Counted from the stretch's first letter, positions 35,690 through 45,841 are shown. The stretch is 64,000 bases of DNA from Euzebyella saccharophila (GCF_014855495.1 NZ_JACYFJ010000003.1:124001-188000), one strand, 5' to 3'. Notes: generated from the sequence alone by a model not told the origin. Program-made: numbers and translations.

Positions 35690-36628
35690 CTAGTTTCTAA
35701 ACAACAGAACAAAATTTGGTCGATCTTCAACTCCTGCTTTTCTAAAAATGTTTGAAGCATGTTTAGAAACAGTACCCTCCGCGATGAAAAGGCTTTTACT
35801 AATCTCCTTATATGACTTACCCTCTAATATGTAATTGGCAATTTCAATTTCTCTCTTAGAAAGATTAAGCGTATTGAAATGTTCAATAATTGAAAGGTTT
35901 GCCTCATCGGTTTTCTCATCACTATAACCAATCTTTAAGAGGAATTGCATCCGTTTCTGTGCCAAGTAAATGTTATTTCGAATCAAAGCGATTGCAAGAA
36001 GAAAATACCCAAAATTAACGACTAATTGTTCCATAACCTGATAATCACCTAAGGCTACTACAACTGGCATTAGCACAATGGAAAGTAAAGCCAAATAGCC
36101 GGTTATAATTCGATTCCGATAAAATTTTTGGCTCTTGCCCCTACGCTCCCTATAAAGTTTAATCAGCGGAAAACTTATACGATACAAAAAGGCAAAAGCG
36201 ACAAACACAGGTATGTAAATGAAAGTGCTTTTGGCTATACTTATGTCCTTCCAAATTAAGAGCGGTACGATAAAGAAAAAAAGAAAAGCTGAGCCAAGAA
36301 TAACTATCAAATGGTTAACTGTAAAGTACTTTAGCTTTTTTATATCAAATTCAGAATAAACATAATAAACGTAGTACAAAGCCACGAATACTCCGATGCC
36401 ATAAGCAAGAATATATTGGACTATCAGCGAAATCGGAATTTCTCGGTCTGGGAACAGTCCGGAAAAAACATTATAGAGAATCATGGTCAAAGTGAACCAT
36501 ATGAATCTCTTCGTTGATTTAATGGCTCTTTCTTTAAAGGATGTTATAGCAAAATTGACAATTATTATCAGCTCCACAACGATAATTAGGAACGTAATTA
36601 AATGCATTTCCGATCCAAATACCTTCAT
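35690..36628 (-). CDS. Membrane-bound LuxR-type transcriptional regulator
   Basis: A 312-residue protein whose first ~220 residues form about seven membrane helices (for example LITFLIIVVELIIIVNFAIT, FIWFTLTMILYNVFS, VVVALGDYQVM...FGYFLLAIALI). The C-terminal ~70 residues are a LuxR/GerE HTH (LNLSKREIEIANYILEGKSYKEISKSLFIAEGTVSKHASNIFRKAG). Such one-component sensors couple a membrane signal to transcription. The ATG overlaps the upstream GNAT gene's stop by four bases. Between rteC and the integrase, it may control ICE transfer or excision, but no ligand is predictable. Confidence 0.85.
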   Translation of the reverse strand: MKVFGSEMHLITFLIIVVELIIIVNFAITSFKERAIKSTKRFIWFTLTMILYNVFSGLFPDREIPISLIVQYILAYGIGVFVALYYVYYVYSEFDIKKLKYFTVNHLIVILGSAFLFFFIVPLLIWKDISIAKSTFIYIPVFVAFAFLYRISFPLIKLYRERRGKSQKFYRNRIITGYLALLSIVLMPVVVALGDYQVMEQLVVNFGYFLLAIALIRNNIYLAQKRMQFLLKIGYSDEKTDEANLSIIEHFNTLNLSKREIEIANYILEGKSYKEISKSLFIAEGTVSKHASNIFRKAGVEDRPNFVLLFRN

Positions 36629-37206
36629 AAAGCAGCCAAAATTTTTCGCTTGAACAACATCAAATCATAAGGTAGACCCTTCTTTATCGTGTCGTAATGG
36701 TCAAAACCATTTTGAATATAAAAATTAATATTCCGTTCAGTGGAAGTCTCAAGGTAGATATCCTTCTCCTTTTCAAAACAAAATTCGATGACTTCCCTCA
36801 ATAGGTTACTACCTACACCTTTTCCCGACTCCTCTGGATAAACACCTATGTACCAAAGGTGTATAAATTTATTTTTAGGTTGTCTTTCCTTAAGAAGCGA
36901 CTCCCTTTTCATAACTGATAGGACCCTTTCTATGCCAATTACATTGAGGGCAAGTTTTAAATCCCTCATAACTGATTTAATGGTGGTCTTCTTCTTTTCA
37001 GGAAAAAGTAGGATGGTGGCGGCATTTGAGTTATCCGAAAGGAAGACCGCTCCTTGCTCCATTCCTAAATCAAAACAGTATCCCATAAGCTTGGGAATTC
37101 TGGCGGCCTTACCACCCACAACAAAATTAACCGACCTATTCTTCTCAAACGATTTTGAGAGAATGTCAACGACCAATTGTTTATGTTCATGACTAGCGCG
37201 TAACAA
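36625..37206 (-). CDS. GNAT-family acetyltransferase
   Basis: A 193-residue GNAT protein. The acetyl-CoA pyrophosphate loop appears as VYPEESGKGVGSNLL (residues ~118-132), followed by ERNINFYIQNGF typical of the family's C-terminal helix-strand. It is translationally coupled (ATGA) to the LuxR-type membrane regulator downstream, so the pair probably works in one circuit. Acceptor substrate is not predictable. Confidence 0.88.
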   Translation of the reverse strand: MLRASHEHKQLVVDILSKSFEKNRSVNFVVGGKAARIPKLMGYCFDLGMEQGAVFLSDNSNAATILLFPEKKKTTIKSVMRDLKLALNVIGIERVLSVMKRESLLKERQPKNKFIHLWYIGVYPEESGKGVGSNLLREVIEFCFEKEKDIYLETSTERNINFYIQNGFDHYDTIKKGLPYDLMLFKRKILAAL

Positions 37207-37357
37207 AACCCTGAAACTCTATTATGGATGGACATTGCCTTCCAGAAGGAAACATTAAATTAACGCACAATAAATTACAAAATTATCTTACAAAATACCA
37301 CACGATAATTCACAACCTCTTGTTGTATTAGTGGCAATTGACGAACTGCTTCCAATC

Positions 37358-38596
37358 TTAAGCTACAGGCTTATCCAGTTTTTGTTTCAATTTGTTCATA
37401 TCCGCACTTATTTTTTGTTCCATCACTCTCGCATAAATTTGAGTTGTTGAAAGTCGTCGATGACCCAAAAGTTTAGATACGGTTTCCAAAGGAACTCCGT
37501 TTGCCAAGGTAACTGTGGTCGCAAAGGTGTGCCTGGCTGCATGAAAGGAAATATGTTTATTTATTCCGCATTTGGTGATAATTTTCTTCAAATAGGAATT
37601 ACACTTTTGATTGCTATAGACGGGTAATAAAAGATTATTATTTTTCCCAAATCTGTCATTAGCATATTTACATAGAATTTCTTTAGCCTTGCTCAATAGT
37701 GGGATTTTTACAGATGTTTTGCTCTTTTCCCTTTTAGTATATATCCATTCCCCTCCATCAATTCCATCCACTATCTGTTCAGGTTTTAGCTTTTTTAAGT
37801 CAATATAAGAGAGGCCTGTGTAACAGGCAAATATGAAACAATCACGTACTCTTTTTAATCCGAAATCAGTCAACTCAAGTTCTTGAACTAAGCTAAGCTC
37901 CTCAATAGTTAAATATTGACGGTCATAGGATGTGAACTTAGAATTAAAAAAAGCAAATGGATTTTGCTTGATACAGTCAAGTTTACACGCAATCGTAGTC
38001 ATCTTTTTAAAACGCTCTAGATGTTTCATAATCCCGTTATTTCCTAATGGCTGGGATTTCATCAAAGGCGTGCAATTGCGGAGGTAGTTTTCAAAATTGA
38101 GAACAAAAGAATAATTAATTTGATTTAAAGGCATATCGGAGGTTCGATACTTCTTGGACAAAAAAGAGAGAAGATATTTTTCTGTGGCACCATAATTCTT
38201 TGCAGTACCTTTTTTTAGTTTTGGGATTTCATTCTCTTTATGATACTTAAGAAGTTCCCTTATTGTTGTCAAGGGGTTATCCTCTTCTAAATATCTAAGC
38301 TTTATGTTTTGAACGGTAATGAATCTTCCTTCTTGAAGTAAACTACGGTATGAAGCCTTCAATTCTGAGGATATATCGTCTAAAGAATCATTTATAAAGG
38401 ATGCATCCTTATGTTTTAGATTAACTCTTTCCGAGACTGGACACCAATGTCTTTCAAATACCGACTTCTTGGTGCTGATATCGGCTGGTTTACCATCCAA
38501 TCTAATTCGGGCATAAATAGGGGTTGTACCATCTTTTCTGATTGATTTCTTTTTCAACCAAAAATGAATAATAAAAGTGTGTGTAGTTTTCATCAC
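37358..38596 (-). CDS. int: Tyrosine recombinase integrase of the ICE
   Basis: A 412-residue site-specific recombinase with an arm-binding N-terminus, a SAM-like core-binding domain (residues ~105-205) and a catalytic domain. Visible catalytic residues are H352-x-x-R355 (HAARH), H379 (GHRR) and the nucleophile Y388 (TTQIYAR). At the position of the first catalytic Arg the protein has Ser263 (TGLSYID), as I recall for IntDOT and some other Bacteroidetes integrases. It lies at the end of the element next to tRNA-Pro, so it very probably integrates this ICE at that tRNA. Confidence 0.93.
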   Translation of the reverse strand: MMKTTHTFIIHFWLKKKSIRKDGTTPIYARIRLDGKPADISTKKSVFERHWCPVSERVNLKHKDASFINDSLDDISSELKASYRSLLQEGRFITVQNIKLRYLEEDNPLTTIRELLKYHKENEIPKLKKGTAKNYGATEKYLLSFLSKKYRTSDMPLNQINYSFVLNFENYLRNCTPLMKSQPLGNNGIMKHLERFKKMTTIACKLDCIKQNPFAFFNSKFTSYDRQYLTIEELSLVQELELTDFGLKRVRDCFIFACYTGLSYIDLKKLKPEQIVDGIDGGEWIYTKREKSKTSVKIPLLSKAKEILCKYANDRFGKNNNLLLPVYSNQKCNSYLKKIITKCGINKHISFHAARHTFATTVTLANGVPLETVSKLLGHRRLSTTQIYARVMEQKISADMNKLKQKLDKPVA

Positions 38597-38760
38597 TTTC
38601 GTTTTTAAAAGATTATTGAATCCGTTAAACGAAAGCCAAATCGCCGTGAAAAGTCTATTGCGATGAGTTGAACGTACTAAAGTCGTTAAAAATCGATTCC
38701 CATAAACAGGACACGTAATAGGACACGTTCAATTATAATTTCAAAACTATTCAAATGAAA

Positions 38761-38783
38761 CCAAGAATTATTTAAATTCTTGG
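38761..38783 (-). terminator. Perfect palindrome between int and tRNA-Pro
   Basis: CCAAGAATT (38761-38769)-ATTTA-AATTCTTGG (38775-38783) is a 9-base-pair hairpin with T-rich flanks on both sides. It may terminate the tRNA transcript or be part of the attachment region. Confidence 0.5.
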
Positions 38784-38807
38784 TTTTCATAAGATTAGTA
38801 CAATTTC

Positions 38808-38828
38808 GGTGTCTTTTGACACCCTTTT
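38808..38828. repeat. Hairpin directly beside tRNA-Pro 3' end
   Basis: GGTGTC (38808-38813)-TTTT-GACACC (38818-38823), followed on the plus strand by CTTTTTG. It lies within 10 bases of the tRNA end, where the integrase crossover region is expected. Confidence 0.45.
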
Positions 38829-38830
38829 TG

Positions 38831-38906
38831 TCGGGGTGGCAGGATTCGAACCTGCGACCTCCTGCTCCCAAAGCAGGCGCGATAACCGGGCTACGCTACA
38901 CCCCGA
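38831..38906 (-). tRNA. tRNA-Pro (anticodon TGG)
   Basis: On the minus strand the acceptor TCGGGGT pairs with ACCCCGA, and the anticodon stem CTGCT..AGCAG encloses TTTGGGA, giving anticodon TGG. The T-arm GGTTCGAATCC is canonical. Its 3' end faces the integrase, so the tRNA is the likely attachment site; the sequence is intact after integration. Confidence 0.95.
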
Positions 38907-38937
38907 ATAAAGTTATCTAGAATTTAAAAGAAAATTG

Positions 38938-39021
38938 CGGAGAGAATGGGACTCGAACCCATGCGACACTTGCGCGTCGACAGATTAGCAATCTGCTCCG
39001 TTACCACTCCGGCACCTCTCC
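38938..39021 (-). tRNA. tRNA-Ser (anticodon GCT)
   Basis: An 84-base minus-strand gene: GGAGAGG pairs with TCTCTCC (one G-T pair), the anticodon loop in CAGATTGCTAATCTG gives GCT, the variable arm is long, and the T-arm GGGTTCGAGTCCC is canonical. Confidence 0.95.
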
Positions 39022-39193
39022 ATTAATTTTTCTTAAGAACGTCACCCAATTTCCAGTGGGTCAAAATGCGGATGCAAATGTAAATTTTACCATGCAAGCA
39101 CGCAACTATTTTACAAAGTTTTTTAGAAAAAAGACTTCACCTTCTTTTAACTTTCATATTGTCAAATAGATAGGCATTAACTATATTCAAAAA

Positions 39194-41578
39194 CTAATGG
39201 ATGACCTTTAAATTGCCAAAGTTTCCTTTTTCTGTTACTGCAATAGCTTCAAGTTTTAAAGATGAAACCTTTTCATTAGGCGACTCGAACTCTACTAAAA
39301 CCTCTCCTTTTTTATTGGTTCTTAAATTAGGGTTCCAGTAAAGTGTTCTTAAATTATTTTCTGATTTCCTTGATTTTTTTTTCAAATCATCGAGGTAATT
39401 GTCAAAATTTAGGGAATCATGATAGCCCTGAACCTTAATATTGGCATCCTTTCTGTTATATGAATCCAAAAGAGAACCTGATCGTGTATAAACAACAATG
39501 GCCCCGCCCGACGCTCGCGAACCATAAATCGATGCCTGTGAGGCATATAAAATCTCTATTTTATCAATATCAATATAACTTACCAAGGACATAATATCTG
39601 CAAGGTTTGTTGGCTGCACTAATGGCATACCATCCAATACCCATAGAATGGGACCTGACCCCGCTGCTTTTGGTAAAACTATTTGAGGCTCAAAGGTGGT
39701 AATTCCAATCACTTGAACACCAGGTATTCCTAAAAATAATTGGGGTATGGTTTGGGGTCTTTCGAAATCTTGGTATCTAACTCTTGACGGCGTAATCCCA
39801 TAAACAGATGGTGCTGTTTTTCTTTTCTTTTCTTTTTTATCAGCAATAACAACCTCTTTCAATTCTATCAAACGGTCACGATCTACGGCTTCCCACAAAG
39901 ACGACTGCACCAAGCCACTTTTTTTAGAAGAATAATCTTCCTTTATATTTTTTTCCGCTTTCAAGTCTGAATCACTGGGGGTCTCTTTCATAGGCTCGAA
40001 TCTTACCAATCTAGATTTTGTATTATCACCTGTTGTTCTAAAGACCTATTCTGTCTCTCCCTCAAATTGCAAATCCTCCAACCTTAACATACCTGATCCA
40101 TCAGTTTTAATCTCCTTGGTAAAGACTCCATTTCCAGAAATACCAAAAATCTGGATATTGGTATTTGTGAGCAACTCATCATCCATATTATATGCGTACC
40201 CATAGAAGTTTAAACCTTTTTGAAACGGATGCTTTATAGTTTCTGCTAGTTCTTTTACATGACTTCTTTCCATGACATCATATGAGGTCATAATATCCAA
40301 ATCTTTTTTAAAAAGTATCTTTCTCTCTTTATGGACGCTTGTCAAGGTATTTGCCTCATTTGCCCACCTATCAGATAATGCGCTTTGTGAAAATGTGATA
40401 TCCCTTCCATGAACATTTGAAATACTTAAGCTTAGGTCTGTTTCAACTGGCCGCCCCTCCAAATCTTTTATAATTATTAGATAGGTATTCTTATCTGTTC
40501 TATTGGTAGTTGAGATGCTAATACTTAACTTCTCTAAACCTATCTCAACGGGTCTTGTTGCAAGCAAGGTTTTATCTTGATTCACCAACTCTATCTCAAG
40601 TACTCCAGCAGGTATACCTTCCTTGGGGATATCTATCGTTAAATCAGGTTCCTTCAAATCAAGCTCTTTTTTGAAGTAGAGAACATTGTTCATTACCCCC
40701 CGCAAAAAAACGCTGGTACCCATCAGTTCCTGTGAAGTCTGAATTTTGACCGCAAGATTTTTGGAATGTAATGTGCCAACGCTTAAAACGTATCCATTTT
40801 CTTTTGCATGTGGTAAAGGAAATGATTGTCCGTTACGCGTTTTGAAAATATATTTTTTATTTGCCTTAGGCACATATCTTACCGATGATACTCCGTCTCC
40901 AAAGTATTTAACAGGTATGCGTATCGAACCTGTATCATCCATTATATCTCCTTCTATATTTACACCTTCCCCTTCCGAGTCAGTTGTTTTAAGAAGTATG
41001 CGATTGTCTAAATTTTCAATGAGTCTTCCCCCTTCTGGATAAAAGGCAACCTTTAGTGATTCTTTAGTTACTGAATCTTCATTTCTGTATCGGTTTATGT
41101 TTTGGTAAACAAGTTCCGCTTCATAATATCCACCCTCACCATAGTTCTTCATCCACTGCGTATATGTCCTTAACTTATAGTTCCCTTCTGTCATTTTTTT
41201 TGGTGCAGAAATAGCCCCTTGTGCCATCCCGTCCGAGATACGATGATACTGCGTGGCGACTATCCTCCCGTCTTCATCCAATACATCTAATCTTAATACC
41301 TTACTAAGCGTGACCCTTACCCTTTCGGTACCTGTAAGAATATAAGCCTTGAAAAACAACGGCTCGTTCTTAGAAAATTCGTACTTATCAGCATGCAGCA
41401 CGATATGTTCCTGCCAAGTTCTTAAGAAGTTCTCATCACTGTTCTGGTCTAGATATAAATTCTCACTTTTAAATATGCGTTCTAAATCGTTTGAAAACGG
41501 TCCACTTTGTGGCATTAATGAAAAGGGCAGAATCATGAAGAATATAGTAATGGACAAGGCATAGGTTTTTCTAGACAT
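39194..41578 (-). pseudogene. TonB-plug/MG2-like exported protein split by in-frame TAG
   Basis: Two same-frame parts, 40046-41578 (510 residues with a signal peptide) and 39194-40009, are separated by TAG (40046-40048) and 12 codons that read as protein (VFRTTGDNTKSR). Joined, they give about 794 residues. The N-terminal part has beta-rich MG2-like repeats. The C-terminal part has a TonB-dependent receptor plug domain (GPILWVLDGMPLV, YASQASIYGSRASGGAIVVYTR) but no barrel. This layout is common in Flavobacteriia beside tRNA genes, with unknown function. The usual text at the break is a full codon, so a nonsense mutation is likely. Confidence 0.8.
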
Positions 41579-41699
41579 ATCCTGTTATTTTTAAAGGATT
41601 TGAAACTGTCGAAGAATCCCTTTAAATATAATTAATAGATGGTCTAACAAGAACATCAATAACTAAATTTTAACAGATAAACAACTATAAATAAATTAG

Positions 41700-43748
41700 T
41701 TACTCAGGATATTCCACCCTCAAATGGTAAATATTGGTTAACTTTTGCTTAAATATTTTCTTAATGGCCTCAATTTCTTTAAAAGTAATATTGGCATTTA
41801 AAAATTGCCCTGCATTCATCTGACCCGTGATAATTTTATCCACAAAATCATTGATAATAGTAAAAGTGGGATTTTTTAAACTCTTGGAAGCCGCTTCAAC
41901 CGAATCTGCCATCATTAAAATAGCTGTTTCCTTTGAGAATGGAGTTGGACCTGGATACCTGAACAACTCTTCGTCCGTATTAGAATCAAGGTCCAATTGT
42001 TTCTTGTAGAAATAATAGACCAATGTGGTACCATGATGAGATCTTATAAAATCGATAACACGGTCTGGTATGTTATTCTTTTTGGCCAGTTCAATGCCAT
42101 TTATAACATGATCTAAAATAATTTTTCCACTATCCTTAGGGGAAAGTTCATCGTGGGGGTTTACGTTGGTAATTTGATTTTCAGTGAAGTAAGTAGGGTT
42201 CAACATTTTTCCGATATCATGATACAGGGCCCCAACCCGCACCAACATGGCGTTGGCTCCAATCTCATTGGCTGCAGCTTCCGCTAGGTTTGCTACCTGT
42301 AAGGAGTGATGGAACGTTCCGGGTGCCTTGTTGGACAATTCCTTTAAAAGTTTAGAATTGGTATCTGACAATTCCAAGAGGGAAACATCTGAAACCAACC
42401 CAAAGAGCTTTTCATAAACATATATCAATGGCTGAACGAACAATGTAATCATTCCATTTAAAAAAAACAGCCCTAGGGTAATCCAGGCAATATTGTCTAA
42501 ATTACCTTCATGAATGATATGAAATGCCAAATAGCCCACAACATAAATCAAGGTAATCTGACCAACGGATATAAAAAGGTTCGCTCTTTTATAAAGTTCG
42601 GAAACCGTAAGAATAGTGACTATCCCTGCAACAATCTGAAGAAAAATATACTCGAAGCTATTAGGCACCACAAAGCCCAAAATTAAAATGGTCAATACAT
42701 GGACAAATAGGCCTAAACGAGCATCAAAAAAGGTTTTTAAAATAAGTGGCAAAATGCACAAAGGAACCACAAATACATAACTTTCATCATATTTTACCAC
42801 CATAGTCGTAATAATGACCATAAATAAAATATTGAAGAAAATAAAAGTTACCTTGGTATTGTGCTCAAATATTTCTGGTCTATACTTTTTGAGGAAAAGT
42901 AACAACATGACCAAAACCAATGCCACCAGAACCGTATAACCAAAGAGTATATAGTAGTGATTATTGTCTGTCCATAATTCTGATTCATATTCGGTCTTAA
43001 GGGATTCAAGAATTTCCAAGTTTTCAGCCTCAACAACCTCTCCCTTAGCTATAATTAGCTTTCCTTCATCCACCGTACCCCGCGTATGGGAAATCTTGGA
43101 AAGTTCGTCTTCTAGCGCCCTGTCCGTGAGATTTTCGTCAAAAAAAATATTAGGCCGTACCAAGTCAAAAAAAAGTTCTTGAAATTCTTGGTTGTAATCT
43201 TCTAGACCCTGCCCTTTCAACACTTTTAAGATAACATCGTCTACGTTGGGCAAACGCAATAATTGCTTATTCTTGATTCTTTTGGCCTCATTGTTTCTAA
43301 TCAAATAAGTTTGACCAGAATTGGGCCTATTATTGGATTTCATAACAATACCCCTACTATAGAGACTATCCAGTATATCTTTACCTACGGACTTAAGGAC
43401 GGCCAATTCATCCAAGTCATATTGACCGGCCACAAATGCTTGGGGAAACTTATTTTCAAACTCAGAAACGACCTCCCCCTTTATGGAATCGTCATACCTA
43501 AAATAACTATCTTGCTGATTGCGGACTTCATTCTGTTCCTGTGCTATAACCTCAGCACCTTTTTTAATAGAAAAATCAAAAGGAGCATATAGATTTTCAT
43601 ACTGCCAAGGTTTCCCTTTTTGGAACTCATATTTAAACTTGCCTCCTTTCGGAAAAAAGAAAACAATACATGCTACCGTAACTATGTACAGAATGTACTT
43701 GTAAATAAGCGATTGATTCTTAAAAACGTTATCCAAAAGTTTACGCAT
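41700..43748 (-). CDS. PgpH-type 7TM HD-domain phosphohydrolase
   Basis: A 682-residue membrane protein. An N-terminal helix and extracellular domain (residues ~15-265) are followed by about seven membrane helices and a cytoplasmic HD domain. This contains HHSLQVANLAEAAANEIGA, GALYHDIGKM (HD) and SHHGT, typical of c-di-AMP phosphodiesterases. Length and layout match the family. c-di-AMP as substrate is from family knowledge. It is followed downstream by the broken TonB-plug gene. Confidence 0.92.
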   Translation of the reverse strand: MRKLLDNVFKNQSLIYKYILYIVTVACIVFFFPKGGKFKYEFQKGKPWQYENLYAPFDFSIKKGAEVIAQEQNEVRNQQDSYFRYDDSIKGEVVSEFENKFPQAFVAGQYDLDELAVLKSVGKDILDSLYSRGIVMKSNNRPNSGQTYLIRNNEAKRIKNKQLLRLPNVDDVILKVLKGQGLEDYNQEFQELFFDLVRPNIFFDENLTDRALEDELSKISHTRGTVDEGKLIIAKGEVVEAENLEILESLKTEYESELWTDNNHYYILFGYTVLVALVLVMLLLFLKKYRPEIFEHNTKVTFIFFNILFMVIITTMVVKYDESYVFVVPLCILPLILKTFFDARLGLFVHVLTILILGFVVPNSFEYIFLQIVAGIVTILTVSELYKRANLFISVGQITLIYVVGYLAFHIIHEGNLDNIAWITLGLFFLNGMITLFVQPLIYVYEKLFGLVSDVSLLELSDTNSKLLKELSNKAPGTFHHSLQVANLAEAAANEIGANAMLVRVGALYHDIGKMLNPTYFTENQITNVNPHDELSPKDSGKIILDHVINGIELAKKNNIPDRVIDFIRSHHGTTLVYYFYKKQLDLDSNTDEELFRYPGPTPFSKETAILMMADSVEAASKSLKNPTFTIINDFVDKIITGQMNAGQFLNANITFKEIEAIKKIFKQKLTNIYHLRVEYPE

Positions 43749-43864
43749 ATGAATACTATCAGTTTCAAAAATAGAAAATAATAGCTTGAATATAACTTAT
43801 CGCAGGTAGGTCCTCTTCAATAACCTATTAAATTTCTTAAATTCGCACGAATAAATTTTCTCCA

Positions 43865-45040
43865 ATGAAAGAAGTTGTCATAGTTTCTGCTGTTAGAACG
43901 CCCATAGGAAGTTTTATGGGGGCATTATCAACGGTGCCCGCACCAAAGTTAGGTGCCATTGCCATCAAAGGCGCGTTGGATAAAATAAAATTAGCTCCGG
44001 AGCTGGTTGAAGAAGTTCTTATGGGCAATGTAGTACAAGCGGGAACAGGGCAAGCTCCCGCAAGGCAAGCGGCAATTTATGCAGAAATTCCCAATACCGT
44101 TCCCTGCACCACCGTTAATAAAGTTTGTGCTTCCGGAATGAAGGCGGTAATGCAAGCTGCCCAGGCTATCGCTCTTGGGGATATTTCCATTGCCGTAGCC
44201 GGAGGAATGGAAAACATGAGTCTTATACCGCACTATGTCCATATGAGAAATGGTCAAAAATTTGGCCCTACTACCCTTGTGGACGGAATGCAAAAAGATG
44301 GATTGGTAGATGCCTATGACCAGAATGCCATGGGTGTTTGTGCAGATGCCTGTGCGGAAAAATACGAGTTTACAAGGGAGGACCAGGATGCATTTGCCAT
44401 ACAATCTTATAATCGCTCCGCAGATGCTTGGAAAAACGGCAAATTCAATGATGAAATTGTTCCTGTAGAGGTACTACAAAGAAGAGGGGAACCTTTGGTA
44501 GTATCGGAGGACGAGGAATACACAAACGTAAAAATGGAAAAGATTCCATCTTTGCGGCCGGCCTTTAGCAAAGATGGTACCGTTACCGCAGCCAACGCTT
44601 CAACTATCAATGATGGCGCTGCTGCCTTGGTATTAATGAGTGCGGATAAGGCGAGAGAATTGAATTTAACCCCTCTAGCAACCATAAAAAGTTATGCTGA
44701 TGCGGCACAAGAACCAGAATGGTTTACTACTGCCCCCGCCAAAGCACTTCCAAAAGCTATTGACAAAGCCGGAGTAACCTTGAATGATATTGACTTTTTT
44801 GAATTCAACGAGGCTTTTTCCGTAGTAGGATTGGCCAATCTTAAATTACTGGGACTAACGGATAAAAACACCAATGTAAATGGAGGAGCCGTTTCTTTGG
44901 GGCACCCCCTCGGATGCTCAGGTGCTCGAATCTTAGTAACCCTTTTGCATGTATTAAAACAAAATAATGCTAGACTAGGCGCCGCAGCTATTTGTAATGG
45001 AGGCGGTGGTGCCTCGGCAATCATAGTAGAAAAACATTAA
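43865..45040 (+). CDS. Acetyl-CoA C-acyltransferase (thiolase)
   Basis: A 391-residue thiolase that condenses or cleaves acetyl-CoA and acyl-CoA. The acylated cysteine is C88 (NKVCASGMKA). NEAFSVVGLAN supplies the Asn-Glu-Ala-Phe block, GGAVSLGHPLGCSGAR the catalytic His near 350, and CNGGGGAS the second Cys near 380. It is divergent from the pgpH-type gene and 27 bases upstream of the NlpC/P60-like gene. It could serve beta-oxidation or acetoacetyl-CoA synthesis. Confidence 0.95.
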   Translation: MKEVVIVSAVRTPIGSFMGALSTVPAPKLGAIAIKGALDKIKLAPELVEEVLMGNVVQAGTGQAPARQAAIYAEIPNTVPCTTVNKVCASGMKAVMQAAQAIALGDISIAVAGGMENMSLIPHYVHMRNGQKFGPTTLVDGMQKDGLVDAYDQNAMGVCADACAEKYEFTREDQDAFAIQSYNRSADAWKNGKFNDEIVPVEVLQRRGEPLVVSEDEEYTNVKMEKIPSLRPAFSKDGTVTAANASTINDGAAALVLMSADKARELNLTPLATIKSYADAAQEPEWFTTAPAKALPKAIDKAGVTLNDIDFFEFNEAFSVVGLANLKLLGLTDKNTNVNGGAVSLGHPLGCSGARILVTLLHVLKQNNARLGAAAICNGGGGASAIIVEKH

Positions 45041-45067
45041 ACTCGCCAGACACCCCTTCCTAGATTC

Positions 45068-45820
45068 ATGCAATACGGTATTTGTCACCTTAGTATAGTT
45101 TCCGTAAGAAATCAAGCAAACGATTCTTCTGAAATGGTCACCCAATTACTTTATGGAGATCATTTTAAGGTCTTGGAAGAACGCAAGTACTATAGCAGGA
45201 TACGAGTGGCCCATGACAATTGCGAAGGTTGGGTACAAAAACAACAATTTACCTATATTGAAGAGGAAACCTACAGCAAAATTGAAAACGAAGAGGAGTT
45301 AAAGCATTCGTGTGAACTGGTTTCCTTTATTGAAACACAAGATTCCATTCTACTTCCCATTTTGCTAGGTTCTGCCATAGCGCAATCCCCCATGTTATCC
45401 CATACTTTTGATGGCGGTTATTTTAATGGAAGGCGGAAAAAACAAAGCTTGGTACAAACTGCACTACTGTATTTAAATGCTCCCTTTCTATATGGCGGCA
45501 AGAGTCCCTTTGGCATAGATGCCTCAGCTTTTTCTCAAATGGTGTACAAAATAAACGGACACCAATTGCTGCGATCCGCGGCGGAACAAGCCACCCAAGG
45601 TCAAGCCTTAAGTTTTATCGAAGAAAGTGAAGCTGGTGATCTAGCATTTTTTGATAATTCCGACGGGGAAATAGTCCATGTGGGGATTATCATGGACAAT
45701 AACTACATCATCCATGTAGATGGTAAAGTAAGAATTGATAGGCTGGACCACACAGGGATATTCAATACCGAAACATCAAGATACTCCTATCAATTGAGAG
45801 TCATAAAACAGATTATTTAA
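45068..45820 (+). CDS. NlpC/P60-like protein lacking the catalytic cysteine
   Basis: A 250-residue protein with an N-terminal SH3-like domain (residues ~1-65) and a C-terminal NlpC/P60 domain. The family motif is usually GIDCSGF; here it reads GIDASAF (D151, A152, S153, A154), so the nucleophilic cysteine and the following glycine are both Ala. The catalytic-type His (IVHVGI, H204) and a third polar residue (IIHVDGK) remain. It lies downstream of the thiolase and is followed by a terminator. It may bind peptidoglycan without cutting it. Confidence 0.85.
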   Translation: MQYGICHLSIVSVRNQANDSSEMVTQLLYGDHFKVLEERKYYSRIRVAHDNCEGWVQKQQFTYIEEETYSKIENEEELKHSCELVSFIETQDSILLPILLGSAIAQSPMLSHTFDGGYFNGRRKKQSLVQTALLYLNAPFLYGGKSPFGIDASAFSQMVYKINGHQLLRSAAEQATQGQALSFIEESEAGDLAFFDNSDGEIVHVGIIMDNNYIIHVDGKVRIDRLDHTGIFNTETSRYSYQLRVIKQII

Positions 45821-45841
45821 GTTTCACTTCAATCATAAAAA

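Noticed and set aside
1-37357. Left attachment repeat of tRNA-Pro 3' end inside the window
   Set aside because: I found no second copy of the tRNA end by eye; it probably lies beyond the left edge. A string search would settle it.
38686-38871. 61-residue ORF over tRNA-Pro
   Set aside because: It reads through the tRNA and the adjacent hairpins.
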